Shown here one piece after another: positions 1 through 6,286 of a stretch of 32,605 bases of DNA (position 1 is the stretch's first letter; each line of letters begins with the position of its first letter). The position numbers were made by a program, and so were the translations under genes. The notes beneath the pieces are model-generated. The model saw nothing but the letters and a program-made list of their open reading frames with translations, was not told where the DNA came from and made no database searches. The stretch lies in the NCBI GenBank assembly GCA_003220955.1, contig QHTW01000086.1, forward strand, positions 1 through 32,605, written 5' to 3'. Origin of the DNA: Gemmatimonadota bacterium (GTDB lineage Bacteria > Gemmatimonadota > Gemmatimonadetes > Gemmatimonadales > GWC2-71-9).

Positions 1-780
1 GATCGGTTCGCCACCGTGATAGAACGCCGTCGCGAGGTTGGGCCAGCGATCGCCAAGCTCTCTCGCGATCTGCTCGACCTCCGCCCTGGTTGGCACAAAC
101 ACCGCGACACCCCGCCGTTCGCGGATAACGCGCTTCATGAAACGGTCGTGTAAGAACTCGAGTGGCTGCTCTGCCAGCACATTGACTTGCGCGGCCTTCG
201 CGGGGTCGAACGCCCGCGTCTCCAAGACTTCGGCGGACCGGAGATAGTCGGAATAGAAGGTCGGATCGACCGTGGCGGATAACCAGATGAATCGGCAGCG
301 GGCCCGTTTGCCAAGCGCCAGGCACAGCTCCATTTCGGCCGATGTCTGATGGATTTCGTCGACGACGAGCGTGTCTTGCGCCGTGATCAGGCCGTCCTGG
401 AACCAGCGCCGCGCTATGCCGGTGGTGACGATCACGACGTTCCAGGTCGGAGTTTCCGGGGTGGCTTCTCGCTCGCGATTGACCACTCCGACCTTCAGCG
501 GCGCTTGCAGGATGGTCTCCGCCATGCTGCGGATGGCTAGCGTCTTTCCGGTGCCGGTACCGGCGACGATCCCAAAGCCCTGACCAGATCCGGCCAGCCG
601 GCGGATATCGTCTCCATGTTCGCGCTCCAGGAGGGTCTCGAGCCTGAGTCCCAGGGCCAATTCGATCGTTTCGCAGGCCGCGCGCGTGGGCGCGATGACG
701 ATGACTCGCCCGGTGGATGGCTCAGCTGCGAGGAAGGCCTGGGGATCGGGGGGGAGGAAGTGGTCGCGGGATATTCGCAC
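1..780 (-). CDS. DEAH-box superfamily 2 helicase, 3' part cut off by window edge
   Basis: The reverse strand reads open from a GTG at 780 through position 1, so the C-terminal part lies outside the window and 260 residues are visible. Helicase motifs appear in order: a beta strand ending APTRA (about residues 30-34), Walker A GTGTGKT (about 74-80), Walker B box LVVDEIH (the DEIH variant of DEAH), SAT (motif III, within WLSATVD), a strand reading VAVFVPTRAEVE, and YHGG at the edge (start of the second RecA domain). These identify an NTP-dependent SF2 helicase resembling DEAH RNA helicases; the substrate cannot be told. The frame is open upstream to a TGA near 835, but the only reasonable start is the GTG at 780, with no clear Shine-Dalgarno. 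The segment before Walker A is short and has no accessory domain. Confidence 0.85.
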   Translation of the reverse strand, partial: MRISRDHFLPPDPQAFLAAEPSTGRVIVIAPTRAACETIELALGLRLETLLEREHGDDIRRLAGSGQGFGIVAGTGTGKTLAIRSMAETILQAPLKVGVVNREREATPETPTWNVVIVTTGIARRWFQDGLITAQDTLVVDEIHQTSAEMELCLALGKRARCRFIWLSATVDPTFYSDYLRSAEVLETRAFDPAKAAQVNVLAEQPLEFLHDRFMKRVIRERRGVAVFVPTRAEVEQIARELGDRWPNLATAFYHGGEPI

Positions 781-814
781 CGCTGGAATATAGAAACAGG
801 GCCTACAAAGAATT

Positions 815-840
815 CCCCCTCTCCACGGCGGGAGAGGGGG
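815..840 (-). terminator. Hairpin, terminator-like, between two reverse-strand genes
   Basis: A perfect 10-bp inverted repeat (CCCCCTCTCC / GGAGAGGGGG) with a 6-nt loop lies 14 bases past the stop of the small secreted protein and before the helicase start. It can fold on either strand. On the reverse strand it is followed only by a weak T-rich stretch (ATTCTTTGT), so it may be an inefficient intrinsic terminator or a copy of a dispersed G/C-rich hairpin repeat. Confidence 0.5.
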
Positions 841-854
841 TCAGGTGTTAGGTC

Positions 855-1136
855 CTACCAGTCCCGGTGATAGCGATGCCGGTGATACCGATAAGGCCGC
901 ACGAAGATGACTCGCGGCTCCCGGTAGTAACGCGGCTCCAGCACGATTACGGGCACGGGGCGGTGGCGATAGAAGTAGGGGTATGCGTAGCGGTGGTAGT
1001 ACGGGCGGCCGACAACGACCTGGCCGGCAAAATACGGATGTCCAAAACTCAATGAAACACCGACGCGAGTCTGCGCGCGTCCGACTGAGGTGCCGAGACC
1101 AACCAGCAATCCAACGAGAACGAGTATGCGTTTCAT
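855..1136 (-). CDS. Small secreted His/Tyr/Arg-rich protein, unknown function
   Basis: 93 residues. The start is set at the ATG at 1136 because a strong AGGAGG site lies 5 bases upstream and a clean signal peptide follows (basic MKR, then a Leu/Val/Gly-rich core, cleavage near GRAQ). An upstream in-frame start at 1181 has neither. The mature part is dominated by Tyr, His, Arg and Pro, with PYFYRHRP-like and YRYHRHRYH-like runs toward the C terminus and no cysteine. Such composition is compatible with metal or polyanion binding in the periplasm, but no family is recognised. It stands alone, with a hairpin after its stop and a more AT-rich upstream gap. Confidence 0.7.
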   Translation of the reverse strand: MKRILVLVGLLVGLGTSVGRAQTRVGVSLSFGHPYFAGQVVVGRPYYHRYAYPYFYRHRPVPVIVLEPRYYREPRVIFVRPYRYHRHRYHRDW

Positions 1137-1141
1137 GTCTT

Positions 1142-1147
1142 CCTCCT
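1142..1147 (-). promoter_or_regulatory. Shine-Dalgarno site deciding the start at 1136
   Basis: AGGAGG on the reverse strand, 5 bases from the ATG at 1136. It favours this start over the in-frame ATG 45 bases upstream. Confidence 0.8.
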
Positions 1148-1274
1148 TGATTGGAGGCTTCAATAGAAAGAGGCGTGCCAAAAGAGGTGGTCGCTGTAAG
1201 TTGTGTATTACAAGATACTTATGGTAGGAAGATCGTACCGGTGCGTGTCCATACGCCGAAACACCTGTCCTCCT

Positions 1275-2342
1275 CTAATCTCCGAAGCTCACTCCCAGAT
1301 CCCGCGCCGTAGCGATGGTATCAGAGTCGAGCGGCACGCGGCGTGGAGCCGCAAGCGCCTCTTGGATCGCGATCGGGACGATCCGGGGCGGCTGTAACGC
1401 CACCATCATCCCGAACTGCCGCTCGGCGACCAGGCGGACGGCGGCGGCACCAAATCGCAATGCCAGCAATCGATCAAAAGTCGTCGGGCTACCGCCGCGC
1501 TGCAGATGTCCGAGCACCAGCGACCGCGTCTCCTTTCCCGTCATCTGTTCGATGGAATGGGCCACCTTGTCGCCGATGCCGCCGAGTCGTTCGTGGGCGG
1601 GATCGATCAGAGAGACCGCGCCGCGTTTCGGAGCGGCGCCCTCGGCGACGACGACAATGCTGAAGTGCCGCCCCTCGGCTTCGCGGCGGCGGATCTTGTC
1701 GCACACTTTGTCGATGTCGAATGGGATTTCGGGAATCAGGATGACATCCGCCGAGCCGGCGATTCCTGAATGCAGCGCGATGAACCCCGCGTAGCGGCCC
1801 ATCACTTCGACGACCATCACCCGCTCATGGCTTTCGGCGGTCGAATGGACCTTGTCGATCGCGTCTGTGGCGGTGGACACCGCGGTGTCGAAGCCAAACG
1901 TCGCGACGGTGCCACCGACGTCGTTGTCGATCGTCTTGGGCACGCCAACGACTGGAAGGCCCTTCTTCCACAGCGTCAGGACGATGCCGAGCGTCCCTTC
2001 GCCGCCGATCGCCACGAGAGCATCCAGCCGATTCGAGCGAAAGGATTCGAGCAGCTCGTCCGTCCGATCCAATTCCGCCCACGCCCCGTCCGGCTGCTGC
2101 ATGCGCCATTTGAGCGGATTGCGGCGGTTCGACGTGCCGAGAATCGTGCCGCCGAGATGCGTGATCCCGCGAACCTCGTTGGGGCCCAGCGGCATGAGCT
2201 CGCCTTCGCCGAGCAGGCTCCCGAATCCCCGCCTGATTCCGACGCATTCCCAACCGCGATGGACGGCGCTCAACACCACGGCGCGGATGACGGCATTCAG
2301 CCCCGGGGCGTCACCGCCGCCCGTGGAGATCGCAATCCTCAC
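1275..2342 (-). CDS. pfkA: 6-phosphofructokinase (mixed-substrate group III type)
   Basis: 355 residues, full length for the bacterial PFK fold. Transfers phosphate to C6 of fructose 6-phosphate, the committed step of glycolysis, in the cytoplasm. Motifs seen: phosphate-donor loop GGGDAPGLN (8-16), GGEGTL (113-118), PKTIDND (135-141, with the catalytic Asp), MGR (171-173) and LGHLQRGG (277-284). The Gly in GGEGT (E. coli Gly104 position) is the ATP-type residue, whereas Lys136 (E. coli 124 position) is found in PPi-type and group III enzymes such as actinobacterial PFKs. ATP is therefore the likelier donor, but PPi use is not excluded. The start is a GTG overlapping the stop of the upstream selenoprotein gene as GTGA, so translation is probably coupled. 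No own Shine-Dalgarno is visible. Confidence 0.95.
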   Translation of the reverse strand: MRIAISTGGGDAPGLNAVIRAVVLSAVHRGWECVGIRRGFGSLLGEGELMPLGPNEVRGITHLGGTILGTSNRRNPLKWRMQQPDGAWAELDRTDELLESFRSNRLDALVAIGGEGTLGIVLTLWKKGLPVVGVPKTIDNDVGGTVATFGFDTAVSTATDAIDKVHSTAESHERVMVVEVMGRYAGFIALHSGIAGSADVILIPEIPFDIDKVCDKIRRREAEGRHFSIVVVAEGAAPKRGAVSLIDPAHERLGGIGDKVAHSIEQMTGKETRSLVLGHLQRGGSPTTFDRLLALRFGAAAVRLVAERQFGMMVALQPPRIVPIAIQEALAAPRRVPLDSDTIATARDLGVSFGD

Positions 2343-2593
2343 CGCTTGGTGGAGGGAGGGTTGGGGCCGGCTGCCCCGCGAATCAGCCGCAGCACTTCAC
2401 CGGGTTCGGCATGCCGCTTGGTGGTTTTCTTGGAGAAGACTCGACGTCCGTCGACGTCGACCTCGAAGACGCCTCCTGACGATTGGATCAGCCGCACGTC
2501 AGCATGCGGGAAGGCATCGCGGAGCTCGGCCGCCAGACCGGTGGCCCGAGGCTCGTAGTTTCAGATGACGCAGTATTCGATGGTGACGGTCAT
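2339..2593 (-). CDS. SelW-like selenoprotein (Rdx family), in-frame UGA read as selenocysteine
   Basis: An 84-residue protein when the TGA at 2563-2561 is read through. It begins MTVTIEYCVI, then U11, then NYEPRATGLAAEL. The C-x-x-U motif (Cys8, Sec11) followed by NYxPRA is the redox site of the SelW/SelT/SelH (Rdx) family. The part after the UGA keeps family features: GGVFEVDVDG (40-49), VFSKK (52-56) and PGEVLRLI near the C terminus. Rdx proteins have a thioredoxin-like fold and are cytoplasmic thiol/selenol oxidoreductases. A SECIS-like hairpin lies just downstream of the UGA. The stop overlaps the PFK start (GTGA). A conventional reading ends after 10 codons and would miss this gene. The alternative is a Cys-to-stop mutation or base error; the hairpin and the intact remainder argue against that. 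Confidence 0.85.
2522..2554 (-). promoter_or_regulatory. Bacterial SECIS-like hairpin
   Basis: Read on the reverse strand, GAG pairs with CTC, then after a bulged C, CTCGG pairs with CCGAG, then GCCA pairs with TGGC with a two-base GG bulge on the 3' side. This gives 12 pairs closing a 6-nt loop CCGGTC. The loop begins 19 nt after the UGA, in the range expected for SelB-dependent elements, and it carries GGTC; the segment GGTCTG also occurs at the tip of the E. coli fdhF element. The fold was made by eye. Confidence 0.72.
2561..2563 (-). other. Recoded UGA (selenocysteine codon)
   Basis: In-frame TGA at codon 11 of the SelW-like gene, exactly at the U position of the C-x-x-U redox motif. Family similarity continues without a break on both sides. 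Confidence 0.82.
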
Positions 2594-2649
2594 GGCGTGA
2601 AGGATAGTCGCGCTTGACACCCCGCGCCACGTCGCCGACCTTGCGCGAC

Positions 2650-4741
2650 ATGCGGCTTCCGTCGCGCTTCTCGGCGGCACCGGCGCTCATCGTGCGTCTC
2701 GCGGTTTCCATTGCCGCACTGGTCAGTTTCGGCGCTGGGCTTGTCGCCTACGTCAACGGCCGCGTTCCCGCGGGGCAGAACCTGCCGCTCGCCGGCGTGC
2801 TGCTCGTCCTCGTCGCCGCGATCACACGCCGCTACGGCATCGCGCTCCCGGGAAACGGCTTCTCGTCGTACGTCCTCGGCGTCATGCTGTACGCCATTCT
2901 CGACCGCGGCTGGGCCTTCGCCGCCATCGTCGCGCCCTTCGCGATGCTCGTGGGCGACGTGCTCCTCCGGCGTATGCCGGTGCGCACCGCGCTTGGAAAC
3001 GCCGCGCACCTGACGGCGGGATCCGCGTTCGTCGGCTGGATGTATCTCCGTCTCAGCGGCGCCACCGGGGCCGCGGCTTTGTCCGCGGACAACGCCTGGG
3101 TCGTTGCCCTCACGGTCGTCCTGTTGCCGGTCATCGTGAACGGCACGTTCTATCTGGAGCTCGCGCTCGGGCAGACGATTGCGTGGGTGGACGCGCAGCT
3201 CACGCTGCGCTGGGAATCGATCGTCTATCTCGTGTCTGCGGCGCTGGCGCTGACGTGGCTGGCCGTCGCGCATGCGCTCATTCCCGTTGGGACGCGCGCG
3301 TTCCTGTTCGCCGCCCTCGGGATCGCCACGGCGGGCAGCTTGCAGGTGTTGCGACTGGGCGTGCGTGCGGACGAGTTGAACCTGATTCAACGACTCGCCC
3401 AGGTCATCGCCGCCGAGTTGACGTTGCTACAGAGCTTCAAGCGCGTACAGGAGCTGACCAGACAGCTCGTCCCCTGGGAACAGATGGGATTTGCCCGCTA
3501 CGATGCACGGACGCGGCAGATGGAGCTCGTGGCCGATAATGCGGCGCAGCCCGGAACCACGTTTCGCTTCGATTCCGCTGAAGCGCCCCGTCGTAGCCCA
3601 TGGCCTTGCAAAGGATCAAGTCATCGTGCCGGGCGGGGAAACGCCGGGTTCGGAGATGCTCGTCCCACTCTACCACGCCGGACAGCTGGTGGGACTATGG
3701 AGCGTGCGGCACTCGGATCCGGCGATGTACCGCCAATCGGACGGAGATCTCCTCGAGCTACTGGCGCCGCAGCTCGCGTTGATGGTCGCGATCGATGGCT
3801 CGTTGCGCCCAGTCACGGGCGCCTCTGATCAGACGATGCAATACGTGCAGACACTCACGGCCACCACGGAGGAGATCCACGCGTCGAGTGAGGAGGTTGC
3901 AGCCGCCGCTCAGCGCGCCAGCCACGGCGCAGGGCAGGCAGCGACTCTGGTCGCCACGGCGTCACGTGAGGCCGGCCAGCTGAGAGACAGCGCCGCCGAG
4001 CTGGCGGCGGCCGGTGATCGGACGCGCGAGGCGGGGGCACAAATGGAGAAAACCGCCGACCGCGTGCGGACCGGGACTCAGGACGCCGTGCGTCAGTTGA
4101 CTGATCTCGGCGCCACCACCGAAGAAAGCGCCGCCGAGGTCGGGCGGCTGCGGGAAGTCGCCACGCAGGTCGAAAAGTTCTCGGAAACGCTCGGGTTCGT
4201 CGCGAATCAGACGAATCTGCTCGCCCTCAACGCAACGATCGAAGCGGCGCGCGCGGGCATTCACGGGCGAGGATTCGCGGTGGTCGCCGACGAGGTCCAC
4301 AAGCTCGCTGAGGCCAGCGGCCGTGAGGCGCGCAACGTCGGCAAGGCGGTCCAGGACACGCGCCGGGCGTTGGACCGCGCCGCCCAACTGATCGAACGAA
4401 TCCGTGGCGATTTGGGCCAGGTCGTTCAGAACTCCGCCGCGTGGCTACAGGACCTCGATCGTATCGCGGAGGCCGCCGCCGAGACCGCACGCGCCGGAAA
4501 ACAGGTGGCGGAGTTCGGTCGCCAGAGTACCGACCTGGCGGCGAAAATCACCGAGTCGCTCGGTCAGGCGCGGGCCGGAGCCCAGACCTCCAGTCAGGAG
4601 GCCGAAGCCGTTGCGGCAGCGGCCGCCGAGCAGTTGCGGGCCATCCAGGATCTCGCGCATGGCGCGACCGAGTTGTCAGCCCTGGCCGAGCAGTTGAGCC
4701 AGGCGCTCCGTTTCATTCGTGGCGGAAACGGGCACCCCTAG
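2650..4741 (+). CDS. Membrane-anchored GAF methyl-accepting chemotaxis-like protein, frameshifted
   Basis: About 696 residues once a frame change near 3570-3590 is allowed; the first frame then runs into a non-homologous tail ending at 3828, and the second frame carries the rest to the TAG at 4741. Order: seven or so hydrophobic segments (residues about 10-240), a GAF-like domain (about 245-400; PLYHAGQLVGLWSVRHSD is its later part), then an Ala/Glu-rich helical MCP signalling domain. Its hairpin tip is unmistakable (NQTNLLALNATIEAARAG, DNA 4204-4257, then GRGFAVVADEVHKLAE). No HAMP domain is visible. It probably senses a cytoplasmic ligand or the membrane state and signals to CheA/CheW, which are not nearby. 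The ATG at 2650 is chosen over an upstream TTG (2614), as it starts directly before the first membrane helix. Confidence 0.8.
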
Positions 4742-4769
4742 ACCAGGCGGATGGTGACGCGCGCTACAG

Positions 4770-4783
4770 GGGTTTCTCAACCC
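4770..4783 (+). terminator. Weak hairpin after the chemoreceptor gene
   Basis: GGGTT/AACCC with a TCTC loop, 29 bases past the stop at 4741, followed after about 10 bases by a short AT-rich stretch (ATTATTAAAG) that could instead belong to a promoter for the following ompA gene. There is no T run, so the call is tentative. Confidence 0.25.
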
Positions 4784-4827
4784 GAGCTCGATTATTAAAG
4801 TGGAGTGCCGCTAACCTCGGGAGAGAC

Positions 4828-6273
4828 ATGCGCACGCGGACGACGCTACTGTTGCTGGGCCTGAATACGTTTCCTGCCCTCTGCGTCGCGCAGCATGCTC
4901 ATCAGTTCGAAATGGGCGCGTTCGGCTCGTTCACCCGCTACGACCGCGCGTTCACACTGGAACATCAGATTGGCGGTGGGGGCCGGCTCGGGTACTTCTT
5001 TGGTCCGGCGATCGGGTTCGAGCTCGAGCTCGGCTACGAGCAGCCGACACCCTTCGCCGGCGGGGCGAACGCGACCGTCGCGCTGGGCAGCGGCAGCCTC
5101 GTTCTGAACCTGGGCAACGAGCGCAACCTCTTCTATATCCTTGGCGGCTACACCCGCCTGCAGTTCCAGGACATTCCCGGATACAACTTCACCGATAACG
5201 CCGTTCACGGCGCAATCGGCGACCGGCTGTTTGTCGGCGAGCGCGTCGCCCTGCGGATCGAGGGACGTGCGATCTACTCCCCCAGCACAAGATTCGCCGG
5301 CGGCAACTGGGCGGGACACATCGTCGGCTCCGCCGGATTGTCGATCTTCACAGGTCCGAGTGCGTTCCGTGACACCGATCGAGACGGCGTTCCCGACAAG
5401 AAGGACAATTGTCCCAACACACCGGTGGGTGCCGTCGTGGACGCGAAGGGGTGCCCGCTCGATTCCGATCGCGATGGCGTGCCTGATGGCCTCGATGCAT
5501 GCCCGAACACGGTCGAGCACGCGGAAGTCGATGCTCGCGGCTGTCCCAAGGACAGCGACGGCGACGGTGTGTACGACGGCATCGACAAGTGCCCCGGCAC
5601 TCCCGTCGGCGCCCGCGTGGACGCGCAGGGATGTCCCACCGATGCCGACTCCGACGGCGTGCCGGACGGGCTCGACCAATGCCCCAACACGCCGAAGGGC
5701 GCGACGGTCGATGCGACCGGCTGTCCGGTGGACAGCGATCACGACGGCCTGCCGGATGCCATGGACAAGTGCCCTAACACGCCCCCGGGGACGGAGGTCG
5801 ATTCCGTCGGTTGCCAGCGCGTGACGGATAGCGACGGCGACGGTGTCGACGATGCGAAGGACAAATGTCCCGGGACGGCTGCCGGCACTCGCGTCGATTC
5901 GGTCGGCTGCCCCATTCTCTTCACCGAAGCACGGACGCCTGTCGTCCTGCGGGGCGTGACGTTCGAGATCGGCCGGTCGGCGCTGAAGCCGGATTCCTAC
6001 ACGATCCTCGACATCGTCGCGGCTTCACTGGTCGCCAACCCGGACATCAAGATCGAAATCGCGGGCCACACCGACAATACAGGGTCGGCTGCCACCAACA
6101 CGCGCTTGTCGCAGGCGCGAGCGGAAGCGGTACGCGCCTATCTCGCGAGCAAGGGTGTCGCGCCGGACCGAATGATCGCCAAGGGCTACGGTCCCACGCA
6201 GCCCGTCGCGCCGAATACGACGCCCGCCGGCCGGGCGCAGAACCGGCGCGTCGAGCTGCGGCAGACCAACTGA
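4828..6273 (+). CDS. OmpA-family outer-membrane protein with six TSP3 repeats (copy 1)
   Basis: 481 residues. A signal peptide (1-21, ending CVAQ) precedes an eight-stranded-type beta-barrel region (about 22-178). Six thrombospondin type 3 calcium-binding repeats follow (about 182-365), each of the form DxDxDGVxDxxDxCPxT..VDxxGCP. A C-terminal OmpA/Pal peptidoglycan-binding domain (about 375-478) carries the family signature around AGHTDNTGS, TRLSQARAEAVRAYL and GRAQNRRVEL. It tethers the outer membrane to peptidoglycan, with the repeats as a calcium-stiffened spacer. The ATG at 4828 has GGGAGA upstream and starts the signal peptide; the frame is open further upstream, but only as an overlap with the chemoreceptor gene. 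Thirteen bases separate it from copy 2. Confidence 0.93.
   Translation: MRTRTTLLLLGLNTFPALCVAQHAHQFEMGAFGSFTRYDRAFTLEHQIGGGGRLGYFFGPAIGFELELGYEQPTPFAGGANATVALGSGSLVLNLGNERNLFYILGGYTRLQFQDIPGYNFTDNAVHGAIGDRLFVGERVALRIEGRAIYSPSTRFAGGNWAGHIVGSAGLSIFTGPSAFRDTDRDGVPDKKDNCPNTPVGAVVDAKGCPLDSDRDGVPDGLDACPNTVEHAEVDARGCPKDSDGDGVYDGIDKCPGTPVGARVDAQGCPTDADSDGVPDGLDQCPNTPKGATVDATGCPVDSDHDGLPDAMDKCPNTPPGTEVDSVGCQRVTDSDGDGVDDAKDKCPGTAAGTRVDSVGCPILFTEARTPVVLRGVTFEIGRSALKPDSYTILDIVAASLVANPDIKIEIAGHTDNTGSAATNTRLSQARAEAVRAYLASKGVAPDRMIAKGYGPTQPVAPNTTPAGRAQNRRVELRQTN
5371..5920 (+). repeat. Six tandem TSP3 repeat units in ompA copy 1
   Basis: Units of about 90 bases encode DxDxDG calcium loops, each followed by DxCPxTP and VDxxGCP. 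DNA identity between units is moderate and the units are in frame, so this is a protein-level repeat rather than a recent DNA duplication. Confidence 0.85.
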
Positions 6274-6275
6274 GC

Positions 6276-6280
6276 GGAGG
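6276..6280 (+). promoter_or_regulatory. Shine-Dalgarno for the GTG start at 6287
   Basis: GGAGG six bases before the GTG at 6287, in the 13-base gap after the stop of ompA copy 1. It supports this non-ATG start and co-transcription of the pair. Confidence 0.7.
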
Positions 6281-6286
6281 CACAAC

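Noticed and set aside
1770..2568. Forward open frames over the phosphofructokinase and selenoprotein genes
   Set aside because: No motifs; the reverse strand is clearly PFK and the Rdx selenoprotein.
2339..2593. Reading the SelW-like gene as a pseudogene with a nonsense codon
   Set aside because: The UGA falls exactly on the known Sec position, the rest of the gene is intact and coupled to pfk, and a SECIS-like hairpin follows.
4441..4827. Upstream extension of ompA copy 1
   Set aside because: This part overlaps the chemoreceptor in another frame and is Arg-rich noise; the signal peptide starts at 4828.
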